Shown: positions 44,741-53,217 of the stretch, one piece after another
Layout of the letters: every line of letters begins with the position of its first letter
Numbering within the stretch: the stretch's first letter is position 1
NCBI GenBank assembly: GCA_023229435.1
Contig: JALNZF010000012.1
Span: forward strand, 30,549-94,548
DNA from: Nitrospirota bacterium
GTDB taxonomy: Bacteria > Nitrospirota > UBA9217
Direction of reading: 5' to 3'
Length of the DNA: 64,000 nucleotides
The notes under the pieces: model-generated
Database searches by the model: none
Seen by the model: the letters and a program-made list of their open reading frames with translations, nothing else
Told to the model about the DNA's origin: nothing
Program-made: the position numbers and the translations under genes

Positions 44741-46498
44741 ATGAAAGCAAGGTACGGAGTACTGGGTTTATTCTTATTGTTGGGTATGGTTGCGGGGAGC
44801 ACGGCATCGGCCCTTGAGGGATCGAAGCCGGCGGTTGCCAGTCTCGGCACCGGCACGACCGCACCGGAGGGGCCCCAGGTCTTGGTGAGGGCGCCGCTTT
44901 TCTCGCCCCTCTTCGAACGGATACCCCTCGCCGCGGTCAACGGCGATCAGATCACCATGGGTGACGTCGCGAATGCGCTGGTCGCCTCCCATGAAGAACA
45001 GGACCCTGCGAAGAAGCAGGGCGGAGGAAAGCTAGATTATGGGAAGGTCCTGGACCGGCTCATCAACGTGAGGCTCATCGTACAGGAATCGACCGCGATC
45101 GGATTTGACGAGCTGCCCGAATTCAAAGCCTCCGTGGAGGACTATTCGACGCAGGCCCTCGCAAGGCTCCTGATGCAGGATGCCACGAAGGACGTGAAAG
45201 CGGACCCTGCCGAGGTGGAGAAGCGCTATAAAGCCGCCATGGTAGAATGGAAGATAAAATCGATTTTTTTTGAGAACGAGGACGACGCCAAGAGCATGGC
45301 AGATGGGCTGAAGGCGGGAAAGAGCTACGAGGAAATGGCGGAAAAGGCCATTGCCGATGGAAAAACGAAAGGGGTCCAGGAGGGAAGTTTCGTGAAACCC
45401 AAGGATCTGGCCCCTCACATCATGGCGGCGGTTGCCGCGATGGAGACCGGATCTGTCAGTCCCATCATCAAAGCGCAGGGCGATAAAACCAGCGGATTCA
45501 CGGTCCTCAAGCTCGTGGAGAAGCGATATCCCGAGAACGCCGAGACAAGAGATCAGGTGGAGTGGTCGGTTCTGGCCGAGCAAAGGACCCGGGCGTGGGA
45601 GGAGTTCAAGACATCACTCGTAACGAAATACGTGAAGATCAATAAAAGGACCCTCGACAAGCTGGACTACGACGGGTCCATCGATAAGTTCCCGCGGCTG
45701 CTGGAGGACGAGAGGGTGGTCGCCGAGTTCAAGGGGGGAAAGCCGATCACCGTCGGCGAGCTTACGCAGGCGCTTCAACAGAAATTCTGGCACGGAGTGG
45801 AGGAGGCCGCCAAGTCAAAAAAAATCAACAAGATGAAACAGTACACCCTGTCCGAGCTCATCGGGCTGCGCGTAATAGCAAAAGAAACGTCGGAGCGGGA
45901 CCTCGCTAGGAGAGAGGAATACCTGAAGGAGTTCAAGCAGTATAAGGACTCAACCCTCTTCGGGCTGTTCGTCGAACGGGTGGTCCTCCCCGACATTAAG
46001 GTGACGGAGCCTGACCTGCAGGCGTATTATGAGAAACATAGGCTGGAATTTCAGTACCCGGAGATGGTGAAGATGTCCAGCATCGCCTTCGGGAGCAAGC
46101 GCGCTGCCGAGGCCGTCCGCGCGAAGCTGGCAAAGGGCACGGACCTCGCCTGGGCGAGGAGCAACGCGGAGGGAGTCGCGGGCAAGAGCGAGGACGACCC
46201 CCTCTCCTCCCTGAACGGAAGCATCCTGTCCGTGAGAAGCCTGCCCCCCGGCATGGCCAAGGCCGTCTCAGGGAGCCACGCGGGAGAGTACCTGCTCTAT
46301 GAAGGGTCCGAGGACCGGTTCTACGTTCTGTCCATCGAGGCGATCATACCCGCGAGGCAGCAGCCTTATGATGAGGTCAAGGAGGAGTTTCGGGAGAAGG
46401 TCTTTCAGGAAAAGTTCATCCAGGCGATGGATGACTGGTTTTCCAAGCTTAGATCGGCCAGCAAGGTAACGGTCTATCTTTCGGAAACAGGGAAATAA
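44741..46498 (+). CDS. Periplasmic parvulin-type peptidyl-prolyl isomerase/chaperone (SurA/PrsA-like)
   Basis: 585 residues from ATG at 44741 with AGGAGG upstream. Signal peptide about 1-24. A SurA-N-like helical part (PLAAVNGDQITMGDVANALV, VLDRLINVRLIVQES) is followed by a rotamase-like segment (~165-275; KIKSIFFENEDDAKSMADGL, GSFVKPKDLAPHIMAAVAAM). A second copy of the plan lies in the C-terminal half (ITVGELTQALQQKFW, LIGLRVIAKETSERD, VKMSSIAFGSKRAAEAVRAK). It should act in the periplasm on exported proteins. It directly precedes two multihaem cytochromes (30 bases), so folding of these or of the filament subunit is its likely job. Full catalytic residues cannot be confirmed by eye; it may be chaperone only. 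Confidence 0.82.
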   Translation: MKARYGVLGLFLLLGMVAGSTASALEGSKPAVASLGTGTTAPEGPQVLVRAPLFSPLFERIPLAAVNGDQITMGDVANALVASHEEQDPAKKQGGGKLDYGKVLDRLINVRLIVQESTAIGFDELPEFKASVEDYSTQALARLLMQDATKDVKADPAEVEKRYKAAMVEWKIKSIFFENEDDAKSMADGLKAGKSYEEMAEKAIADGKTKGVQEGSFVKPKDLAPHIMAAVAAMETGSVSPIIKAQGDKTSGFTVLKLVEKRYPENAETRDQVEWSVLAEQRTRAWEEFKTSLVTKYVKINKRTLDKLDYDGSIDKFPRLLEDERVVAEFKGGKPITVGELTQALQQKFWHGVEEAAKSKKINKMKQYTLSELIGLRVIAKETSERDLARREEYLKEFKQYKDSTLFGLFVERVVLPDIKVTEPDLQAYYEKHRLEFQYPEMVKMSSIAFGSKRAAEAVRAKLAKGTDLAWARSNAEGVAGKSEDDPLSSLNGSILSVRSLPPGMAKAVSGSHAGEYLLYEGSEDRFYVLSIEAIIPARQQPYDEVKEEFREKVFQEKFIQAMDDWFSKLRSASKVTVYLSETGK

Positions 46499-46528
46499 CA
46501 TCTTGAACACTATGATCAGGAGATAACG

Positions 46529-48493
46529 ATGCAAAACGTTTCGATAAAACAGCGCGTCTTTGCCCTTGGAGCGGTCTTTTTTCTGTGCGTTTTCCTGCAT
46601 GCCGCGATCGGGACGGCGGCGCAGCAATCCGCCCGCAAGGATTGTCTGGACTGCCACACCAAGTTCTCGGAAAAGTATCTCGGGATGAAAAATGTTCATG
46701 CTGTCGTGAAGGAGAAACATTGCGAGGGCTGCCATCTCCGCCACGGCCTCGTGGCCAGACTGATCCTCAAGCAGGTCGGGAACGAGCTCTGCCAGTCCTG
46801 TCACACGAAGGACAAGATGGGCATGAAGCCGATCGTGCATACGGCCCTGAAGGGGGGGAAATGCACGGACTGCCACAACCCGCACGCCTCCCCGATGGAC
46901 CATCTGTTGAAGGTGGAGGGAAAGGATCTGTGCTATCAATGTCACAAAAAAGAGGACTATGAAAAGAAAACAGTGCACGCGGTCCTGAATACAAAGGGCT
47001 GCGCCGCCTGTCACTCTTCCCACAGCGCTGACGAGAAGAACCTCCTCGTCAAGCCGGAGACGCCCCTCTGCCTGTCCTGCCACGACAGCGGCAATTCCGC
47101 GTTCAGGAAGGCCCATGGTACGTATCCCGTGCAGACGAAAACCTGCACAACCTGCCATAATCCCCACTCCTCGGACCAGCCGAAGCTCCTGAAGACGAGC
47201 GCGCACAACCCCGTCGTCACCGCGAGCTGCGACATGTGCCATAACGCGCCGAATACCGACAAGGCCTTCGGCGTGAAGGAAGGCGCCATCGGCGCTCTCT
47301 GCGGCCAGTGTCATATGTCCGACGACCTGAAGGCAGGCGGCACGGTGGAGCACATGCCCTTTAAGGACGGGATGTGCGACCAATGTCATAATCCCCACGC
47401 CTCGGAGAACCCCAAGCTTCTGAATAAAAGCGTCAACAAGCTCTGTTTCGACTGTCATGCGGACAAAGGGGCACGGGTTGCCTTCCCCCATGCGGCTGTC
47501 GAACAAGGGTGCCTGTCCTGTCATCTGCCCCATGCCGCAAAGAACGAGCGGTTGCTGAGGGCAAAGACGAGCGACATCTGCTTCACCTGTCACGAGAAAG
47601 TGAAGGAGGCGCAGAAAGCCAAGCACGTCCATTCGCCCTTCGCCGAGGCCATGTGCACCACATGCCATAATCCGCACGGTTCGAACTTCCCGCTCATGTC
47701 CAGCAACGGCATGGACAAGACCTGCTACTCGTGCCACAACGACGCGGAGACGGGATTTGCGAAAAAAACCGTCCATGCGCCTGTGCGGGAAGGACGGTGC
47801 CAGTCGTGCCATGACGGCCACGGCTCATCAGAGGGGAAGATGCTCATAGCCCCTGCGGGGCCGAAACTCTGCGGACAGTGCCACGGCGACCTTATGAAAG
47901 AGTCAAAGGACAATATCGTCCATCAACCCTTCGGGAAAGGCCTTTGCCTGGATTGCCACTCCCCCCATGCCAGCGACAACGCGGGTATGATCGTCAAGGA
48001 CCAGGGGTCCCTCTGTCTTACCTGCCACGCGGCAATGGGGAAGCAGATCAAGTCGTCCGCGGATGTGCATAAACCCATTGAGACCGGCATGTGTACGAAG
48101 TGTCACAGCCCCCACCAGGCGAAGCTTGCCAAACTGTTGTTGGCGCAGTCGCCTGATATCTGCCTCGCCTGCCACAAGGACCTGAAGGAGCGGATAGAGA
48201 AGGAGAACAAGCACCAGCCCGCAGCGGGCGACTGCCTGACCTGCCACCTGCCGCACCTGTCGTCGCAGCGGAGGCTGCTCTCCGACGCGGTGCCGTCGCT
48301 CTGCCTCCAATGCCACGAAGCAACGGCAGCTTCATTCAGGAAGGCCCACATCAATATTGACGCCGCCGTTATGGAGTGCACAAGCTGCCATGACCCCCAT
48401 GCGTCAAAGGACCCGAAGTTATTCAAGAAACATGTGCATGCCCCCTTTGCGGGCAGATCATGCGATGAATGTCACATCGTAAAAACACAATAG
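46529..48493 (+). CDS. 26-haem doubled-CXXCH cytochrome c
   Basis: 654 residues from ATG at 46529 (AGGAG upstream), signal peptide about 1-30. I count 26 CXXCH motifs, from CLDCHTK to CDECHIVK, about one per 24 residues. Most are in the doubled-CXXCH pattern (CTTCHNPHASxxPKLL then LCxxCH), where the His of NPH or SPH can be an axial ligand. Nearly half occur as CxxCHxPH. It would be a long periplasmic or outer-membrane-associated haem wire passing electrons between inner-membrane donors and surface filaments. It lies in a run with the foldase before it and the 16-haem protein 10 bases after it. Haem density explains the low complexity and the long antisense frames. Confidence 0.92.
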   Translation: MQNVSIKQRVFALGAVFFLCVFLHAAIGTAAQQSARKDCLDCHTKFSEKYLGMKNVHAVVKEKHCEGCHLRHGLVARLILKQVGNELCQSCHTKDKMGMKPIVHTALKGGKCTDCHNPHASPMDHLLKVEGKDLCYQCHKKEDYEKKTVHAVLNTKGCAACHSSHSADEKNLLVKPETPLCLSCHDSGNSAFRKAHGTYPVQTKTCTTCHNPHSSDQPKLLKTSAHNPVVTASCDMCHNAPNTDKAFGVKEGAIGALCGQCHMSDDLKAGGTVEHMPFKDGMCDQCHNPHASENPKLLNKSVNKLCFDCHADKGARVAFPHAAVEQGCLSCHLPHAAKNERLLRAKTSDICFTCHEKVKEAQKAKHVHSPFAEAMCTTCHNPHGSNFPLMSSNGMDKTCYSCHNDAETGFAKKTVHAPVREGRCQSCHDGHGSSEGKMLIAPAGPKLCGQCHGDLMKESKDNIVHQPFGKGLCLDCHSPHASDNAGMIVKDQGSLCLTCHAAMGKQIKSSADVHKPIETGMCTKCHSPHQAKLAKLLLAQSPDICLACHKDLKERIEKENKHQPAAGDCLTCHLPHLSSQRRLLSDAVPSLCLQCHEATAASFRKAHINIDAAVMECTSCHDPHASKDPKLFKKHVHAPFAGRSCDECHIVKTQ

Positions 48494-48503
48494 AGGAGCA
48501 CGT

Positions 48504-49835
48504 ATGAAACTTCGAACCAGTATCGTCATAGTGGCCCTGTCGGTAATATGCGCCGGTCCCGCGCCCCAGGCTTATGCGGCGAAGACGGCAAAACCGGTGA
48601 AGGCCGCGGAGGCAAAGAAAGCAGGCACTGAAACCATCGAGAGCAAATTCAACCTGAAGCCGGGCGCCGCTCAAAAGGTCTGCCTGACGTGCCACCCCCA
48701 ATTCGAGGACCTGCTGAAAAAGCCCTCGGTCCATACCCCCCTGAAGAGCCCGGGCTGTATCGCCTGTCACAGCCCCCACGCGTCAAATTTTCCGAAGCAG
48801 CTTTCGGCGGAAGTGGGCACGATCTGCCTGACGTGCCATGCCGGCATCATGCCGAAGGGCGCGCGCAGCACCCACAAGGTCGCTCTTGAAGGCAAGTGCG
48901 TTTCGTGCCACGATCCGCACGCTTCGGACAACAAGAACAACCTGCGCAAGGCGGGAAACGAACTGTGTTTCGATTGCCACAAGGACAAGGGCGAAGAGAT
49001 CAAGCAGCTGAAGTTCAAACACTCTCCGGTGGAGAAAGGGTGCATAAACTGCCATAATCCGCACGCTGCAACGAAGGCGGCTTCCCTCCTGAAAAGCGAG
49101 GTCCCGGAACTGTGCAAAGAGTGCCATGATACAAAGAAGCCCCTCTTCGTCAAGCAGCACATGAATTATCCCGTGGCGAACACACGGTGCACCATATGCC
49201 ACAGCGCGCACGGCTCGAACCGTGCCGGGCTCATCTATGACACGGCCCACAAGCCCTTCGCGAGCAAGAGCTGCAACCTGTGCCATGAAGGCCCGACAGC
49301 TCCGAACCCGATCGCGTTGAAGAAAACGGGTTTTGAATTATGCAGGGGGTGCCACAACAATTCGATCAACGACATGTTATCCAAGAACCGCCTCCATTGG
49401 CCGGTGCTGGGAAAGGACGGCTGTCTTAATTGTCATAATCCGCACGCGTCGCCGCAGGCGGGCCTCCTGAGAAAGGCGCCGGTCCAGCTGTGCGGCGGCT
49501 GCCATGCGGACACGATCCGACGCCAGGAGCTGTCGGTGACGAAGCATAAGCCGATAAAGGACGGGCAGTGCATGTCGTGCCATGTCCCCCATGCCTCCGA
49601 CAACACCTATTTGTTCATCCAGGCATCGCCGGTGGATTTGTGCGGGACCTGCCACGACTATATGAAACATTCGACCCATCCGGTCGGTGAAAAGGTGATC
49701 GACAAGAGAAACAAGAACCTGACCGTGCAATGCCTGAGCTGTCATCGGGCGCACGGCACGGAATTCAAAAAAATGCTGCCCTTCGGGACCGTAGCTGAAC
49801 TTTGCACGCAATGCCATACTGAATATAAGAGGTGA
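48504..49835 (+). CDS. 16-haem doubled-CXXCH cytochrome c
   Basis: 443 residues from ATG at 48504, with GAGGAG upstream. The signal peptide ends around QAYAA, followed by a Lys/Ala-rich linker (about 28-50). Sixteen CXXCH motifs run from CLTCHPQ to CTQCHTEY, again mostly in doubled CxxCHxPHAS/LCxxCH pairs. It is homologous in style to the 26-haem protein before it and could be its partner on the same electron path. The last two hemes (CLSCHRAHG, CTQCH) resemble the C-terminal CHRAH motif of the OmcS-like proteins. Four bases separate it from the NHL gene, so translation is probably coupled. Confidence 0.92.
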   Translation: MKLRTSIVIVALSVICAGPAPQAYAAKTAKPVKAAEAKKAGTETIESKFNLKPGAAQKVCLTCHPQFEDLLKKPSVHTPLKSPGCIACHSPHASNFPKQLSAEVGTICLTCHAGIMPKGARSTHKVALEGKCVSCHDPHASDNKNNLRKAGNELCFDCHKDKGEEIKQLKFKHSPVEKGCINCHNPHAATKAASLLKSEVPELCKECHDTKKPLFVKQHMNYPVANTRCTICHSAHGSNRAGLIYDTAHKPFASKSCNLCHEGPTAPNPIALKKTGFELCRGCHNNSINDMLSKNRLHWPVLGKDGCLNCHNPHASPQAGLLRKAPVQLCGGCHADTIRRQELSVTKHKPIKDGQCMSCHVPHASDNTYLFIQASPVDLCGTCHDYMKHSTHPVGEKVIDKRNKNLTVQCLSCHRAHGTEFKKMLPFGTVAELCTQCHTEYKR

Positions 49836-49839
49836 AACC

Positions 49840-50748
49840 ATGCGAGGAAACCCTGTGATGCGATACGCTGCATTGATGATTCTGCTCCTGCTGCCCATGC
49901 ACGCCTTCGGGGAGGAACAGCAGATACGATTTAAACATGACCGTTCACTCTATGCCGACGACAAGGGAGGCGGTTTGAACCAGCCGGAGGGCGTCGCCTG
50001 CAGCAAAAATCGACTGGTGGTCGCGGATAGCGGAAACGGCAGGCTCGTCCTCTACTCGATCGTCGACGGCGAACCCCGGGGAGGAACGGAGATCCGTCTT
50101 CCCCAGGTGGTCTATCCCGCGCGCGTTGCGATGAACACGAAAGGAGACCTGTATGTGCTCGACGCGCGGCAGCGAAAGATCGCGCGTCTCACCGCGGAAG
50201 GGGTCTTTCAGCACTACGTTGACCTGGCGAGCGGACCGACCGTGGCCATGGTTGTTCCCGCCGGCTTAAGCCTTGACGGCAATGACAATCTCTATGTGCT
50301 CGACATCGGCGGTGGAAGGATCATGGTCTTCGGGGACGATGGAAAGTTTCAGCGGCAGATCTCCCTTCCGAAGGAGTATGGTTTCATCACCGACCTCGCC
50401 GTGGACGCGAAGGGGACGATTTTCCTGATCGACAGCGTCAGCGCCATTGTATATTCAAATGCCAAAGCCCCGGCGGTTTTCGCGCCGATCACCGCAACAT
50501 TGAAAGACGACTTGAAATTCGCCTCGAACATTGTAGTAGATAACAAGGGACTCCTGTTCATCAGCGATCAAAACGGCGGCGGCGTCCTCGCGGTGAACCA
50601 GGACGGAACAAGCCGGAGGCTTTTCAGTTTGGGATGGAAGGAAGGAATGCTCCGGTATCCCTCGCAGCTCTGCATCAATCCGGACGGCGATCTGTATGTC
50701 GCGGACAGGGCAAACAGCCGGATCCAGCAGTTTACACCGCTAAAATAG
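49840..50748 (+). CDS. Secreted NHL-type beta-propeller protein
   Basis: 302 residues from ATG at 49840 with AGGTG upstream. The signal peptide ends HAFGE. NHL blades include LNQPEGVACSKNRLVVADSG, YPARVAMNTKGDLYVLDARQ, VPAGLSLDGNDNLYVLDIGG, ITDLAVDAKGTIFLIDSVS and YPSQLCINPDGDLYVADRAN. It is the last gene of the foldase-cytochrome run and is followed by a strong terminator. Together with the NHL gene at 30385 it brackets the nanowire locus. The function is probably structural or protein binding in the periplasm or at the outer membrane. Confidence 0.85.
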   Translation: MRGNPVMRYAALMILLLLPMHAFGEEQQIRFKHDRSLYADDKGGGLNQPEGVACSKNRLVVADSGNGRLVLYSIVDGEPRGGTEIRLPQVVYPARVAMNTKGDLYVLDARQRKIARLTAEGVFQHYVDLASGPTVAMVVPAGLSLDGNDNLYVLDIGGGRIMVFGDDGKFQRQISLPKEYGFITDLAVDAKGTIFLIDSVSAIVYSNAKAPAVFAPITATLKDDLKFASNIVVDNKGLLFISDQNGGGVLAVNQDGTSRRLFSLGWKEGMLRYPSQLCINPDGDLYVADRANSRIQQFTPLK

Positions 50749-50808
50749 ATCGCTGTTGTTCCGGCAGAAACTTAGTTTCGCAGTATCTAGATCACGCCCA
50801 TGCCATGC

Positions 50809-50840
50809 AGGCCTCACTGAAACCACGGTCAGTGAGGCCT
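50809..50840 (+). terminator. Intrinsic-type terminator after the cytochrome/NHL operon
   Basis: AGGCCTCACTGA (50809-50820), loop AACCACGG, TCAGTGAGGCCT (50829-50840): a perfect 12-bp stem 60 bases after the NHL stop. The U-run is short (TTA), so it may also serve as an mRNA-stabilising hairpin. Confidence 0.75.
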
Positions 50841-50981
50841 TTACTATGCAGGGACATCGTTCACGAATGCCATGCGGGATTGTTCCTCCTGTGAAAATAA
50901 TTATACATTATCAATGTCCGGCGACAGCAAGCCGGAGTTGTATTTCAACGTTGACCGTTCAGCTCATAAAGGTGCGAATCC

Positions 50982-52805
50982 ATGATACGTCTGTTTCGCA
51001 AAACCCACATTATACCTGCGCTGATCTTCCTCGTCGGGTTCCTGGCGTACGCGAACACGTTCACGGTCCCCTTTCAGTTCGATGACGACGCCTATATCGT
51101 CAACAACCCGATCATCAGGACATTCCACTATTTTTTTGCCCCATCGGAAGTAACCGGCCTTACGGAGCGCACCCCGACGGCCGTCCCCCCCGCATTACGC
51201 TATGCCTTCATGACCCGCATGCTGGGGTATTTCACGTTTGCCGTCAACTATCACCTGCACGGCCTGGACGTGATCGGCTATCACGCGGTGAATCTGGCGA
51301 TCCACCTTCTGAACGGTATGTTCGTCTTCCTGATTCTCAGGACCACCCTGAAAAGAGTCCGCTTCACGGATGCAGCCGCCGAGAGGATTAAGCACGAAGA
51401 TTTCTTCGCGGGCAGCATCGCGCTGCTCTTCGTGAGCCACCCGATCCAGACCCAGGCCGTAACCTATATTTCACAGCGCTTTGCGTCGCTGGCGGCCTTC
51501 TTCTACCTTCTGTCGTTCCTTCTGTACCTCCGCTCCTGCCTGTCTTCGGCCGGACGATGGCGAACGGCGGCCTATGGCGGCGCCCTCGTTTCCGCCGTCG
51601 CCGCAATGCTGACCAAGGAGTTCACTATTACCCTGCCGCTCATGCTGGCGCTGTACGATATAACCTTCCTTCCGGGAAGCATGCGAGACCGGATCAGGAG
51701 ACTTGCGCCCTTTGCAGCCACCCTCGCGATCATCCCGGCGCTGGTGTTCATCCAGCAGGGCACGCTGCATGACCTGGACAGTACCATGCGGACCATTACC
51801 GCGGCTGATTCGAGCAACATCCCCCGGGGGCACTATCTCCTGACCCAGTTCCGCGTCGTGGCGCTCTACCTCAGGCTGCTCTTCATTCCTCTGGGGCAGA
51901 ACATCGACCACGACGTCCCGGTTTATACCTCGCTCTTTGCACCCGCAGTTCTATTTTCGTTCCTGCTGCTGCTTCTCCTCATTGCCGCCGCGCTGTGGCT
52001 CTACGTTGTCTCGAAAAGGAAGCCCGGGCATCCGGAGCTCATGCTGGCGGCCTTCGGGATACTCTGGTTCTTCATCACCCTGTCGGTTGAATCAAGCATC
52101 ATCCCCCTGGGCGAGCTGGCGGCCGAATACCGGCTTTATCTTCCATCGATCGGCATCAGCATGGCTGTTGTCTCGCTCGGTCATTACGCAGCAAAAATGT
52201 TTTCGCTGCGACCTTCCTTCCTGTACGGCGCGTGCGCGCTGGTCGTCATTGCGTTGTCAACTGCATCCTCGCTGAGAAACACGGTTTGGGCCAGCGAAAC
52301 CGCGCTCTGGGAAGACGCGGCCCGAAAAAGTCCCGCGAGGGTGCGGCCTCATCAGAACCTCGGAACGTATTACGGAACGCAGGGACGCCTGGAGGATGCA
52401 AAACGAGAGCTGCTGGCCGCCCTGGCGCTGGCGCCGGCGGATTTTGAACTGCACAACAACCTTGGAGTGATATATAAGCGAATGGGATTATTCGACGAAG
52501 CCGAGAGAGAATACACGATTGTGCTCAAGCTTTCTCCCGGCGACGTCATGGCCCGCTACAACCTGGGGAATGTTTACCTGGCTCAAGGGAAAGTACCGGA
52601 GGCCATCCGGGAATACGAGTTGACGGTGAAACTCATTCCAGACTACGACGAGGCCCATAACAACCTCGGCATTGCCTATCAGAAGAGCGGGCAGTTCGAC
52701 GCGGCGATCCGCGAATTCAACCGGGCGCTGCAGCTCAACCCTCAAAATGAACATGTCCGCAGGAACCTCGAAGCTGCCGTCAGAAAATTGTCCCTGCCGC
52801 ACTGA
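50982..52805 (+). CDS. TMTC-like GT-C membrane protein with TPRs (beside cytochrome locus)
   Basis: 607 residues; ATG at 50982 with AGGTG about 9 bases upstream. It has FQFDDDAYIVNNPIIRTF with acidic residues near 35-37 after the first span, HGLDVIGYHAVNLAIHLLNG, and HPIQTQAVTYISQRFASLAA in place of the HVESVAWVAERKD motif. There are further spans, then about four TPRs (455-595; LHNNLGVIYKRMGLFDEAER, AHNNLGIAYQKSGQFDAAIR). It is a distant member of the same family as the 10.9-30 kb array, with an insertion around KRVRFTDAAAERIKHED. Its place between cytochrome genes is the best local hint that these transferases act on the exported cytochromes, but that is inference. Confidence 0.82.
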   Translation: MIRLFRKTHIIPALIFLVGFLAYANTFTVPFQFDDDAYIVNNPIIRTFHYFFAPSEVTGLTERTPTAVPPALRYAFMTRMLGYFTFAVNYHLHGLDVIGYHAVNLAIHLLNGMFVFLILRTTLKRVRFTDAAAERIKHEDFFAGSIALLFVSHPIQTQAVTYISQRFASLAAFFYLLSFLLYLRSCLSSAGRWRTAAYGGALVSAVAAMLTKEFTITLPLMLALYDITFLPGSMRDRIRRLAPFAATLAIIPALVFIQQGTLHDLDSTMRTITAADSSNIPRGHYLLTQFRVVALYLRLLFIPLGQNIDHDVPVYTSLFAPAVLFSFLLLLLLIAAALWLYVVSKRKPGHPELMLAAFGILWFFITLSVESSIIPLGELAAEYRLYLPSIGISMAVVSLGHYAAKMFSLRPSFLYGACALVVIALSTASSLRNTVWASETALWEDAARKSPARVRPHQNLGTYYGTQGRLEDAKRELLAALALAPADFELHNNLGVIYKRMGLFDEAEREYTIVLKLSPGDVMARYNLGNVYLAQGKVPEAIREYELTVKLIPDYDEAHNNLGIAYQKSGQFDAAIREFNRALQLNPQNEHVRRNLEAAVRKLSLPH

Positions 52806-53000
52806 CACCAGGAGGCCTTACGTACGAACCCGTTTTCATCGCAAATACATTATAATCTCGGAGTAGTGCTGGCGGCTCAAGAAAAACTCCACGATGCGGA
52901 AAAATATTTTCAGGAGGCATTGCGGATTAATCCGAATTATAGCGATGCCCTGAGCGCTTTGGAGGCCAACAGGCGCCGCCTTATGGAGCGATACATGTGA
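52806..53000 (+). pseudogene. TPR-gene 3' remnant
   Basis: In the same frame as the preceding gene and directly after its TGA, 64 codons read as one and a half TPRs (HQEALRTNP, then IHYNLGVVLAAQEKLHDAEK and FQEALRINPNYSDALSALEA) up to TGA at 52998-53000. The upstream protein already ends in a normal post-TPR helix, so this is probably the tail of a lost paralogue. Readthrough of the first TGA would add it in frame. Confidence 0.6.
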
Positions 53001-53149
53001 CGATATCGGCAGCGCTGCCATCTTTGTTGTCGGGAGTTTCCGGGTTGAAGCGCTCCCTGTGGGGGCGGAACAGGAGCTACGGTCGTGTCTGTTGAATCTA
53101 TGGTCCCTGTATCGAATACGGCAACGGCTGCTCGTCACGGGAAAGGAAA

Positions 53150-53170
53150 GGCCCGGCATTATGCCGGGCC
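53150..53170 (-). terminator. Intrinsic terminator of the pentahaem lipoprotein gene
   Basis: GGCCCGGCA and TGCCGGGCC (53150-53158/53162-53170) form a 9-bp GC-rich stem with a 3-base loop, 48 bases after the minus-strand stop. On the minus strand it is followed by the T-rich CTTTCCTTT. Confidence 0.8.
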
Positions 53171-53217
53171 GTCTTGAGACAAACCATATTACACTGTGTG
53201 TAACAGTGTTGCATTGT

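Noticed and set aside
46268..47821. 517-codon minus-strand ORF
   Set aside because: Caused by the biased composition of CXXCH-rich DNA on the other strand; no ribosome site or domain.
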